DNA of 64,000 nt from Paramarasmius palmivorus (taxonomy: Eukaryota; Basidiomycota; Agaricomycetes; Agaricales; Marasmiaceae): NCBI GenBank assembly GCA_037176845.1, contig JAYKXP010000041.1, positions 62,001 through 126,000 of the forward strand, in the 5' to 3' direction. Both the position numbers and the translations under genes were made by a program. The notes under the pieces were generated by a model that was not told the origin of the DNA, made no database searches, and was given only the letters and a program-made list of their open reading frames with translations. Of this stretch, positions 1 to 11,345 are shown piece by piece. How positions within the stretch are numbered: position 1 is the stretch's first letter; each line of letters starts with the position of its first letter.

Positions 1-1026
1 AGGTCTAAACAGAACAGTGCCCATGCCCTCTGAATAAATAACTCTATCATCTGCCAATTTTATAGGAACTCTATATGGTTTGTAGTTGTGAATCCAGCTA
101 CGATGTGGTGTCATATGAGAAGTGGCGCCTGTGTCTGTATTCCATTTGTAATTATCAGAGATTGTATCCATTTCAGAATCAGTAAAAGCACTTGCACTGG
201 CAGCACTTTCAACAACTTTTGTCTCTGCCTCTGCCTTGTTTGCCTTGTTCTCTCCCTGCTTCTTCAACTCTGGACATTCATATCTCTAATGCCCTTCTCC
301 CTGACAGTGATGACAGATCCCCAGTTTCTTCCTTGGCCCATTGCCATTTCCCCTTGAACCACCAAACCCATGTCCCTTGAACCTGCTGCTGCCCTGAGCC
401 TTTATAACTGCATTGGCTCTGTTGACCTGCTCCACCTGGCGCTGCCTGTTCTGTTCATCTGCTCTGAATGCCTCTAGGATTGTGGCTTTGTCTAGGCTAG
501 GCTTCAACAACAAGTTGGATGACAGATTGGAGTATTCTGCTGGCAACGCACGTATAAGTGCCATTGCTTGTAGTTCGTTGTCCAACTCGTCTATTGTGAA
601 GTCTGATGGCCTGAGATTGCGAATAGTGGACATTGCCTTTTCAATCCTGACCCCCAGATCCAACAGTGACTCATTCTCTTTCTTTTGGATTGAGAAGAGG
701 TCATCATAGGCATTAAAACGAGCACCAGGCTTCTTGGAGACATGAGCCTCCTCCAGTGCTTTCCACATCTTTACAGGGTCATTCTGAATATCCCTGATGT
801 GTACTTTTTGGTCTTGATCCACTAAGAGGTAGATCTCTCCAGCAGCTTGCTCCTTCTTTGTCTCCCATTTCTCTGCCAGCTCCTTGTCTTCTGGTTTTGT
901 TTTTCTACCAGATACCAATCCCCACAGTTTACAACGCACTAACCATGCAGTTGTATCACCTCTCCAGCGAGCATAGTTGTTGTTGTTCAAGGGTGTAATC
1001 CTTGGTGTACTTGTTGATTCTGACAT
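1..1026 (-). pseudogene. Ty1/copia gag-pol, 5' part (gag and protease), in-frame TAG
   Basis: Read leftwards from the ATG at 1026 (MSESTSTPR), this is a copia-type gag of 246 codons with the Trp-containing N-terminus and helical body of the UBN2 family. It ends in a zinc knuckle that starts CHHCQGEGH. A TAG at 286-288 falls inside the knuckle (CX2CX4HX4C); the same frame reopens at once with the last Cys and stays open to base 1. It includes the retroviral-type aspartic protease motif DTGATSHMT. The rest of pol lies outside the window. An upstream in-frame ATG (1089) sits in the leader and is less likely to be used. The single stop in an otherwise open frame means either a young, nearly intact copy or a read-through arrangement. 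Family assignment is secure; activity is unknown. Confidence 0.85.
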
Positions 1027-1215
1027 TGTAAATGTTGATGTTTTGGTTGTTGTATAAGCCCACAAGTGTGATGAATGCACAATAAACAATATAACCAGTC
1101 AATGAATGAACTGGCACAATAGCACTTGACTTGTAACAAGTCAAATAGCAAAAACCCGCAGTAGTAACAAATTCAATTGTATGAATCAACAGTTGTATGC
1201 ACAGTTTAAAAGGCC

Positions 1216-1228
1216 GGGGCCCATAACC
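1216..1228 (-). other. Copia primer-binding site next to the LTR end
   Basis: On the minus strand this reads GGTTATGGGCCCC. It directly follows ...CTAACA (1229-1234), which ends in CA as LTRs do. A GGTTATGGGCCC-type site complementary to the anticodon region of initiator tRNA-Met is the copia-style primer site. It sits 190 bp upstream of the gag ATG, as expected. The LTR therefore starts at 1229 and extends to the right; its outer end could not be fixed because the second LTR is outside the window. Confidence 0.65.
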
Positions 1229-1234
1229 TGTTAG

Positions 1235-3127
1235 AATCTATATCAAAGTATTACCAGTTATAACTGATCAATAACAATGACTAGAACTCAATGCAATTGA
1301 CTGTGATCACCCAAAAGTGTTGATAATAGTAACTTTTGTATTGAAAATGTGTTTCAAGTGTCAACTCTCTGTGACATGTAAGTAATTACTGTTTGTTTGT
1401 ACCTATTGTGATGCGGATCGCTCGAGGCATTAAAACACCGTCCACTAATGTGAAAATACACGTTTTACATACTCCTACATGCTCATACACCATAGGTAGG
1501 TTCAATAAGTAAAGTAAAAGATAAATAAACATGAATGCAAGTGTATGTGCAGTAGAACAAGCATAATTAGAGTGCCAAAGTGGACTTTGTATATTTTGTT
1601 GGACTCAGTGTTGAAGAAGTGTTTCATCAACTTCTTCACTTCATTCAACAGTAGCAGAATGAGGGGAGTATACAGCACCCTAGAGGTAGCCAGTGGTAGA
1701 CAAAATAGCTAACCAGCACAGCTGAAAAGAAAGGTCTATTATAAACACCTGCTGGAGACTATGTAGCCCCTGCCAAGTCTTACAAACTGGTGTGGTTGTT
1801 TTACAGGGCTGTCTACTTATAGGCTTACATTCTCTCCTCTTATGCAACAATAATAAAGTGCAAAACTAGTGTATTTGCATTCAGAAATGAAGTGATAAAA
1901 GTCAGGTATATCACCACTGTTTTAACAATTCCTCATATAATTCTCAACTATCCTCACTCTACCAACAACCTGAATTTGGCTGCATGCATGACTGTAATGC
2001 CAATGGGTCACATCAATGACTTCCAACCATTCCACCACTTGAAATCCAACACCTGAGATATTTCCTAACCTTAGGCTATAAACAGAGTGGCAAATTCTTG
2101 CTTCCAATAACACACATCGACTTGTATGCCCATAGAGCACCTCAGCTCAACCAAGACCATCCAGATAAGACTACACCATTTGGCATTAACAATTGCTATT
2201 GTTTGTTGGAATTCTAAATTTAGATATCACTAGATAAGTCATTCTCCACTCTATTCCATGTATGTCACAGTTGCTAAGAAAGCGGATATACATAGAACAG
2301 TTGCTTTAACCCACTTGTACCACCACTTACTAACAGTTACTGACACTGACTGTGCAGTTATTTCTAGTTCACTTAGTATCTATTATTGTACCACATGTCA
2401 AATACCAATGTGCTTCTATGGGTTAAGGGCTTCACTTTTTATTCTTTTGTTCGACCCCTGTAATGTCTGAAAAATAAAGTTACCTTACTTACAGACTTCC
2501 ACTTCCTTTCTCAGATTAGTATCGCCCTTACATTAGCTTTACTTTCTGATAGAAGTAACAAACTGTTGGGCCTATTTCCTTAATTGGAACATGGCTTTAG
2601 TCCATCAGGCACTCATGGATTCTATCGAATTCCACAGAACCTGAGGTTGGCATTATGCCCACAACTGCGTTACTAGTTGTAGAATTACACATAAAGTATA
2701 CCCAAGTCAGCACCATCATGCTATAGGGTTACTTTATTACTGTAGAAATGCTCAAAATTTATAGTTAGCATATATAGAAATTCTCCAGCTACACTAAGTC
2801 CATTAAACGCTATCCTGGGAAGACAGAAAGACTTTTAGCGCTCGCTTTGTCTCGTGACATGGGGTAAGCACTTCGGTGTGTAACCGTGATCCGAGGGATT
2901 GCTGATTGCAGCTTTAAGTCCAGTATGTTCCTGATTAGCTTTCTTTACCTGGCTGGTTTCATTTTGATCAGTCCGGGTGATGTGACTGGATGATCAGTAG
3001 GAAGTAGGAAATACACCAGAATAACTTTATGTGTTGACTGGTTGACAAACTGTTGTCGAGTTCTATATCCTGCTGATTGATTGATCTTGCAACTTTTGCT
3101 AATCATCAATTAATAGACTCAATAACA
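1235..3127. other. LTR and leader sequence, no gene
   Basis: No coding gene is supported here. The left part should hold the LTR of the minus-strand copia. 1842-1911 is a repeat fragment. The right part (about 2.5-3.13 kb) precedes the gag start of the plus-strand copia and should contain its LTR and leader, but neither an LTR boundary nor a primer site could be recognised. Short open frames here have no family features. Confidence 0.4.
1842..1911 (-). repeat. Fragment of the 1.66-kb insertion family (copy 5)
   Basis: This stretch matches 11270-11337 with few changes (shared TGCAACAATAATAAAGTGC and AAAACTAG). Like copies 2 and 3 it abuts GGTGATA, here written TATCACC at 1912-1918. To its left only scattered similarity remains, so it is an old fragment of the start of the element. 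Confidence 0.6.
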
Positions 3128-4128
3128 ATGTCGACTCAATCTGGAAGCCAAGGTTCTCAAGTTCCCTCTACTCGAGTTAGGCCTGCAGACGCTAGCACCT
3201 ACTTCAATGTCTGAGCCTCCGGACATGATGGCCGTCAATGGGTGAATGTCTGGCCACAGGCAGGCAATGCAATGCCTACCTTTAACATGGTATTGGAAAT
3301 GGACAAGTCTGGCAGCATGGATCATATTCCTATCTTTATGGGCCAGGAATGGAAAACCTGGAAAAGTCAAGTTGAATCCATCCTCTATCTCAAGAAGGCT
3401 CATGGAGCTTTGACAGAGGAAGAGCCTGATTCAAAGGCTGATGGAGATCAATGTAAACAATGGAAAGAAGCGAATATGACCTGCATAGGTTGATTTATGG
3501 CAAAGCTGGCTGCTAATATGCATCACCTCATTGATTGTGCCTCAGCAAAAAAAACATGGGAAAAGCTCCTACGCATGTTTGATAAGGCTTCGATGCCTTT
3601 TTTACTGAAATTACATTGGAATGGAATCGACACAACGAATACGCCGATTATTCGGTTAATTCTGCACAAATCCACTCCAATAATGCATGAGTATCCGGGA
3701 TCAATCAATATTCCAGACACCAGCTGCAATGGCAAACTGTGCATAGAGGAAATGGTCGACGAAATTATGGTGGTAACAGAAATAACCGTCAGAATAATCG
3801 ACCAAAACAAGGCAATAATAATAATCGAGGTAAACAACAGCAACAACAGCAGCAAAAGCCAAAACAGAATAATGGACAACAGCAACAAGGAAACAATAAT
3901 AATCCCAAGAAGGGAAAATCCAAGAAGGGTAAAGGTAAAAAGCCACAAGCTATGGCTTACCTGGCTCAAGTAGTCAATGATATATCGCAACTAGCCATTA
4001 CCCCAGATGCACAAGCAGTTGCATCGACATCATGCGCAGGGGGGAATAGATTGCCTTTGCCATTAGACAAAAATGTGATCATATCTCCGCCTAATAATTG
4101 ATTCAACTCCTGAGGATCAGCTCAAGGG
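3128..4128 (+). pseudogene. Ty1/copia 2 gag, broken
   Basis: Starts at ATG 3128 (MSTQSGSQGSQV). A gag body follows with Trp-rich FMGQEWKTWKSQVESI and, further on, KKTWEKLLRMFD, typical of copia UBN2 gag. The C-terminus is a basic Asn/Gln-rich tract (RNYGGNRNNRQNNRP, then a run of seven Q, then Lys-rich). TGA codons interrupt it at 3212, 3491, 3688, 4099 and 4111, and there is a one-base frameshift at a T-run near 3597. No CCHC knuckle is visible in this part. The frame continues into the Cys-rich region that follows, so gag and that region were one polyprotein. It is a dead copy. Confidence 0.75.
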
Positions 4129-6192
4129 TTGTTACATCCATCTGGATCTCTCGTATGCGCAATGCCGGATTATCCCGATGATGATGAAAAACTTGGAGAA
4201 GAAGTTAGTAAAATGTGGTATACACGCGTCTATTCAGACGCAAATCTTAAAGTGATGCAGAGGTACAACACAGAGTTCATAACACTTGAACAATTCTGTG
4301 AAGACATGGACAACTTCCAAGTCTTGATACAGCATAAGCAACGACTCTTGTATACAATCGCTTCAAACAAAGGCTTACTCGATAATCCTGCCTTCAAAAA
4401 TTTTATGAAGTACGAGTTATTCGCCTCTACAACAAAGATACCTCCTCTGCATGCCCACATCGCACTCCTGCTGCTTTATGTCCAGAATGGTGCAAGAAGT
4501 GTTCATACGGTTTAGATGCACATACACAACATATGGGCAACGGCATATATGCTATGGCTGATTGGTCCTTATCCAAAGAGCATAGATATTGTTGGACTTA
4601 TAGCATGGAATATCAAGGCACAATATATGCCCAAGAGCAAGAAATTGCCAATTCCATGCAGAATAAAGAAGTCCTAATGGCTTTAACAGCCAATGCCTTT
4701 GCAGATGACAAGTTATTGAAATATTTCGAAAACCATATTGGCGAAGAATTACATTGCCATAAGTCATCATTGTGCAAAGAAGACTGTGACGAATGTAGCA
4801 AAGAATTACCAGAGGGATATTCATACTCCGGGTTTGGCATATATCGACGACCCAGACATTATGAAGTAGTCACGGATGAAGAAACCTTAATCCGATACCC
4901 ACATGAATATAGTCTGGGTGACTACCCAATCAGGTTTAAAGATCAAGAAATGCCACTAGATCCAATGCCACTGGTAACAATACAACCGGAAGAGCGCAAG
5001 ATGATCTTCTGTGAAACGTGTGTCTCTAATCACATGTTACAACACTGGGCATTTGGTCATCCTACATGCAAACCTCTGTTACCTTTTACTTTCTCTTTAG
5101 ATTGGGATGGAAAATACCTCATAAACCCACAACGCCGTGATAAATTTCACTGGCAACACATAGTGGGTAAATACAATCCATCACCAAGTCCATCAGCACC
5201 ACCAAGTCCATCACAGTCAAATGATGAATCTGATGAAAAACCAAGTGGTGCTCCTCCATCACCTGCCGCACCATCTGATTTATCATCACCAAAGACTGGT
5301 GTGACAACCTATATACAAGCCACACAAAAAGGAAAAGGGAAACAACAACCAGCCAAATATTTTGGCAAATACGAGCAGTTTGATCAAGTCATCAGAGACT
5401 TGAGAGTAGGAGCAAGAAATGGCTCCATAATGTGTTGAGCCGTACTCAACGACATTTATACAGAAACACCATCTGGAGAACCACTCCATGATGATGCTGT
5501 CGAACTCATCGACACATACATGCTCGGATTTAATAATTATCCACATCTCAAAGCGGTGGGAAAGGACCCTAAAATACACAAGGGATTCTACCACCTAAGT
5601 GAATCATCTATTGCACATCAGGTGAAAGGCAGATTGCCTATTGTTAATAAACCACAGGAAAAAGATAAAAAGAAAAACATCTGTGCGTTCCATTTGGAAG
5701 GACACTCAGATGGCGAGTCATGCTCCCAAGAAGAAAGGGACTCTACTCGCATCTCCACCTGTGTTAACGAATCACTACGAGACAAATCCCTATTCCAACA
5801 AAAAACTACATTGGTACCAACTGCAAAAGAATTCAAGCCAAGGCTTGATTTATCCATTGGTAAGAAACCACTGACATCATCACCAGAACTGAAGCCAGTT
5901 ATTCGGTCACAAATACCAAGACCGAGTAATCCGGTTAAATCAGTCATCTCCAACTCTGGAATGATTCAAAGTGTCACGGTCCATTCTAAGGACCAACGAC
6001 CAATTTTTTCCAAACCAGAATCTTCGGATTCTAAAGTAGCATATCCATATGCTATCACTGGTTTTGATGACATACCGCATCCATCAAGCGACGATACTGC
6101 TAAAGAGAAGCTTCGTCAACGATGTGAGGGTACCAGAACGAAATCGCTGAAAAACAGTCATTTTGACACTAATTGTTGTGTTCAGAATCGCA
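4129..6192 (+). pseudogene. Cys-rich region between copia 2 gag and protease, function unknown
   Basis: About 690 codons in line with gag upstream and protease downstream, interrupted by a frameshift near 4440 and a TGA at 5436. Three Cys/His clusters are seen: CPEWCKKC (near 4470, in the shifted frame), CHKSSLCKEDCDEC (near 4760-4800) and CETCVSNH followed by FGHPTC (near 5010-5070). Between and after them come acidic, Pro/Ser-rich stretches. The reading continues across the insertion at 6193: joining 6192 to 8167 keeps the frame. Usual copia polyproteins go from gag knuckle to protease in far less sequence, so this is extra. The clusters suggest zinc binding, perhaps taking the place of the missing gag knuckle; that is inference. 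I do not recognise a named domain. Confidence 0.6.
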
Positions 6193-8160
6193 CTAGTACA
6201 TCATACTAAGTACTATATGGACTTGGTATCACTGCTAGGAACCTAGTAGTGCACATATGACGAAGAATAAGATAGGCATGCACTGCGTAGTGAATACTAG
6301 CTACGCGCGCATAGATGTTGATGTCGTTGTTAGCCCTATATGATTGCGCTAGGATATGTGTCGAAACCTGTAGACCGTATCTATACTCTATTATCAGGCT
6401 GGAACCTTACAAGGACATGCTACTGTACATGGTAGACTTCCTAGTAGGTCATATGGCTACACTATACTCGCGCTATGGGACATATGAGATGGGATAGTGA
6501 ATGAGGACCAACTACCACAGCGTAGAAGGACCCTAGGGGACGGATCAGAGCTATATACCAAATACGGTAGAAGCTGGAGGTGCGAGTCACCTTCGAGAGC
6601 AGAGTTACCAGGATTAGAAATGTCCGAGTAACCGGGTTATTGATACGAGGACCATATGGGGGCTTAACAGCTTTCCCATATCAATCAGAATATCCCTTGA
6701 GCTTCGAGTTGGGGTTCCTACTGCTAGTACAGACACTAGTGTGGGACATATAGTCCTACTAGCTGGGAGTGGGTTGGAGTGAACCTCCAACGAGGCGAGT
6801 TCGACCTGAGGGGGACCTTGAATCCTTACATAGTCTCCTGTAAGAAGACAGGACCTATCCTCCCTTTTTGAGAGTAGTACTAGGGGGTCAGAACCTTTAC
6901 ATGGAGTTACCATTGTACATCAAGCAAAAAGATCAAGAAAAAATTGGGCGCGGGACCCTAAACTCGTGCTCGGGCTTAATTTCTTATTGGAGTAACTCTT
7001 TACCCATGGGAAAATTTGCCGATAGATGATACATTTTTTCCCCCCATAAAGAACGAGTCTCAATTCTTTCGAACTCGTAATAACAAGGAAACAGATAGGA
7101 TTCTGTGCCAGGACTGTCCTAGGACATAGAAAATATAATATAGAACTACCAGGGCATAGAGCCTACCTTCCTCGGATACGAATCCGAAGCGTTTCGGTTG
7201 AGATCAGACTCCTAGCAAGTTCCGAATGGAATAACTATGTCCTAGCACCGATATCCGAAACGTACCATGCGGAACAGCGCCTCCGCGCGCCACTTCCTAG
7301 CAACCAAAAAGTAATATGACTCGCAGTCCTGCAAAATAATGTCGAATTCCGACCAATATATATCCAAACCTTCCTTTTCTGGTAGATACTTACTTCATAT
7401 GGACAGAATCCTCTCCTCGTTCTCATTTCTTGCATAGTTACTATTACTTTATCATGTCCCCTTTCACTTATATGCAAAATATGTACGCTTGCGGGTATAT
7501 AAGCAGCAGGGTTTCCCCTAGGAAGCTCTCAAGCAATTACCCCACTATATACGTAGCCCTAGTGCACCAATAGCAGAGTTCTTGTCTTCTATTGTTGACC
7601 ATAGAGGCGATGTGTGCTTAGAAAATAACTTAGAAAATAAAACCTTTGAAAAGCCCTTCTCTATATTGAACTAGAGTCGTGAAATTAGAACTTTGAGATA
7701 CCCATAGGACAGAGCTAGTTCATCTAGACTCTTTGGATAGGATTGATTGTTTCAGGACTAGTGTGGAGCCCCACTAGCTTATAGGTGGCCTGGTTGTCGT
7801 GCTAGTTTGACTGGTGTAACCAGTGCCTTTCATAGGAACAATAGGTCTTTACCCTTGTTGGGTTCAATAGGTTATTTTGCGTCATAGGAACATATAGGAA
7901 TAGTTTTAGATAGGTTTATAGGTTGGCTCGCGTTGTCTTGATTATATCAAGACCATATTATCATATTACATTGTTTCATTCATTGCTCGTACACTTCCCT
8001 TGTGTCCTAGTGATTTGTAGACGTTCAACTAGTGTGCTAGTTGATTTCTTGTGTCGATTGTACAGATCCTTTGACAACGTCGAACCCCGCTTGCACAACT
8101 TGGCATATATCTTTCGCTCGTTCACAAGTGTTTTATAAGCCTCACAACGAGAAGAACAAG
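6193..8160 (+). mobile_element. 1.97-kb insertion (copy 1), probable solo LTR, with target duplication
   Basis: It splits the copia 2 frame. ATCGCA occurs at 6187-6192 and again at 8161-8166, and removing 6193-8166 restores the frame. No protein-coding gene is visible inside. A TATA box (TATATAAG) lies at 7496-7503. The last 220 bp repeat at 17117-17333. More distant similarity to copies 2 and 3 is seen in order (CGAAACCTGTAG, CCGAAGCGTT, ACGTCGAAC). Length, TATA position and lack of genes suit a long solo LTR, but TG...CA ends are not evident. Confidence 0.65.
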
Positions 8161-9681
8161 ATCGCAATATGCGGAACTTGTCTTACACCAGGAGAGGAAG
8201 GGAAAGAGGTCATAGAACCATCTCCAACCCAAGTGGCAGAAATTGACGTGCCAGTCGATCTCCATCTCCAGGTGATTTTGACCTTGATGATGCTGGATGG
8301 GATAATATTGCAGAAGAACCAAGTTACCATTGGTATGTGCCACAGAATCTCAATTCATCTAATATTGACTACTCAATTCAGAACAAATCACAAATGTGAC
8401 ACAAAATAGGACTTGATTTACACAAGCCTATAAATAGTAATGATTGTATATTAGCCTATATGGCATGCACACATATGTTCTGTAAATGTAGTAGTAAAAA
8501 TACAGATGATTGGATACTTGACAGTGGTGCAACAGACCATATAAGTCCTTTTGAAAGCAATTTTATTGAGCTTCATGATATCCAACCTAAAATAATAGGT
8601 GGAGTCACAGGACATGGTACAATCAATAAGGCGGGTACTGTCTTGATAAGACATACCAATTCAGAAAACGATACACATGAAATAAAGTTATATCTGGTGT
8701 ATTATAACCCAAAGCAAGCACATCGATTATTTGCTGGTGAAAAATATATTAGACAAGGATATGATATCTGAATGTCTTCACCAGAAACTTCTATAGTTAG
8801 TCGCAAAAGTGGAAAAACCTTCCTTTCATTATATATGAAGGAAAATATGCCATTTATCTGGCTAAGTACTGTGATTAAAACAATCACAGGGAATATCTGC
8901 TTTTAATGCTAACATCATTAATCCAGTTATCATACATAACTGACATGGACATGCTTCTCATCAAGCATTATCCAGATGTCAAACTGCATGTAAAGGTTTT
9001 ACGGTGAAATATACACAAATGCCAATTGTTAAGATTTGCCAAGGATGTACCTATGGGGGCACAACTAAGGCAATCTATACATAATCCACTAAAAGGTCCA
9101 CAGACAAATTGCAATTATTGCATATGGACTTAATCAAATTTCCTGTACAATTGTACAATCATTATAAATATGCTCTTAACATCTGTGATGATCATAGCTC
9201 TTTTGCATGGTCATTCAATCAAAAGACTAAAACAGAACTGGAAACACTCAATAACTTCAGATTCCTACATAAACTCGTTGAACGAGAATCAGGAAAGAAG
9301 TTACTTGCCATCCGTTCAGATCACAGAGGTGAATTCTTTGGAGCAGCGTTCCGTAATTACTTAAAAGAGCATGGAATTCGATCAGAAAATTCTGCACCAC
9401 ATGAACATGAACAAGCAGGTAGAATTGAGCGATTTAATCGCACAATACGAGAAAAAGCAGAGAAACTTTGGTTTCAAGCTTGTCTACCTGAATCATGGTG
9501 GCAATTCGCTATGGATACTGCAGTACACTTATACAATCGTACTCCAGTAAAGCAATTAAAGTGGATAACACCCCTTGAAGTGTACCAAGGGAAGAAACCT
9601 GACGTATCATATTTCCGAACCTTTGGGTGTACTGTGTACATGCATATACCAAAGGAGATACATAAAAATAAATTATCACCG
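8161..9681 (+). pseudogene. Ty1/copia 2 protease and integrase, broken
   Basis: Continues the polyprotein. The protease motif ILDSGATDHIS lies near 8516. The integrase zinc region follows as HGHASHQALSRC...CQGC near 8943-9050. The catalytic core runs from LLHMDLIKFP (near 9115; first Asp) through IRSDHRGEF (near 9312; second Asp) to AGRIERFNRTIREKAEKL (near 9416; Glu), then NRTPVKQLKWITPLE, the usual copia C-terminal signature. TGA codons stand at 8244, 8397, 8769 and 8941, a TAA at 9082, and a frameshift falls between about 8870 and 8935. It is cut after KLSP by the insertion at 9682; the frame resumes at 11346 with KVEQMIFLGYEPGSKAH. Confidence 0.85.
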
Positions 9682-11337
9682 ATAATACCACTTAGTTTCG
9701 GTGAAATCACCTAATACTATGACTGCTCTCAGTGTACAAAAGCACTCTACTGTGGCGTAGTTGTGCAAGTGTGGTTCGGCGTGATCAGAGTTGCCGCGCT
9801 TAGAGATATCTACTCAAGCTTGGTCTCAAGAGGGGTAAAATCACTTCTATTCGTCGAAGTTCTAGGAAAGTACACCTGTATAGATGCGTAATAGGGTCGT
9901 CCTTGCTTCTATAAGCTAGGAAATAAGGCGCCAAGGGCTATATGAAGCTGATCTTGGTTCAATCTAAACTGCCTCGAGTGATCTGACTCTCTCTAAGGTA
10001 AAACTACAGCACAACTGCTGGAAAACAGCCACCAAAACTGTCTTCTATAAAGCACGCAAGCAAGGAAGCTCAGCCACCAAAACCGAGGCCTTCTCTACGA
10101 TGCTAAAGTGTAACCCAACTGGTTAAAACACCTCCAGAACGCCACCAAGACAAACTAGTATAAAGTTTCACTAATAGGAGAAGTGTAGAGCAATACACAA
10201 AGCCAACAACTTGGTCTTTATCGCGACCTCTCAAGTTCTTGTCTGCAGTAAGATCTCAACTAGTCTTCTCAATAAGGCTAGGGCCTGACTTGGGTAGAGT
10301 TCTGATCAGACAATAGCAATCTATTCGTACGATAACCACATACAACGCATAACGTGCAAGTGGGGGGCAGAATCCTCTGCAGTCCCCGTACATTTGGTGT
10401 CCTTTTTATACTGTCCAAGGTGAATAAACTGAATAATAGGTAATCTGAGTTGGAATAACTGCGGAACGAAACAGAAAAGAGATGAAACAGAGTTGGGAGA
10501 GAGATACAACGAGAAAATATACATATCAGGGAAATCTATAGGTCACAACGTCCATATATGGTGCAAATAGCGTGACGAGCGAGTGGTAACACTCTGTTTT
10601 AAGGTACAGGAGTTGAATCCTGGCCGACGGGTAGGCGTTTAGCCTTTATAAAATTTTCTTTTCCATGCGCCAAGTGCTTTTCCACCAATCGGAGGCCTGG
10701 CAGGGTCCTCCCGAGCTCCTCATTGCTCAACACCGTTCCTCCACATAACACCGCCTCTAAATTTTCTTATCCACTCCATGTGGACGCGTTCCAAAAAGGT
10801 ATATCAGAGGGAATCCGCTTCCGCCACCGTAACAACAGTTTGAACAGCTTTGCCTCCGCTCCAATCAATAGGTTCTACTTCGGCCGACAGGTCTCTAGAC
10901 CCTTGCCGTATCCGGCATCGGTGATTTCCGATCAGTTTCCCCCTCTGCCATCAGTCCCGAGTGATGCCCGAGCCAGTATAACTCTTCTGGGTGTATGAAG
11001 GGGTAAATTAACTTGTAAGAATCCCTTTGGTGCGTCTAGTAGGTGATCTAGGTGTAGTCTGTAGTGAATTCACTTAAGGACCTTCTCCCTACAGTTTTCA
11101 GGAGGTGATTGTACTTCAACAACCACTGGTAGAAGTAAAAGTGGTGGCCAGATACCCATGTGGGGCGTACCATGTACCAGGATCCACTAATATAACCACC
11201 TAAAACACCTTCCGTCCAATGACTAGCTATTCAGGGCTCATACTAGTCCTTCTATAACCATTATGTGTTTATGCAACAATAATAAAGTGCAAAACTAGCG
11301 TATTTGCGTTCGAAAAAGAAGTGATTAAAGTCAGGCA
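9682..11337 (-). mobile_element. 1,656-bp insertion (copy 2), minus orientation
   Basis: Inserted in the copia 2 integrase. TATCACCG is present on both sides (9674-9681 and 11338-11345), an 8-bp target duplication. It is the inverted counterpart of 13305-14965 over essentially its whole length, for example AGGACTAGTATGAGCCCTGA and GGCAACTCTGATCACG in the reverse complement. A TATA-like CAGTATAAAAAGG lies on the minus strand near 10410. No coding frame is supported. A long solo LTR or another non-autonomous element would fit. Confidence 0.7.
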
Positions 11338-11345
11338 TATCACCG

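Noticed and set aside
3523..3990. Minus-strand Ile/Leu/Ser-rich frame opposite gag as a membrane protein
   Set aside because: It is the complement of the Asn/Gln-rich gag tail.
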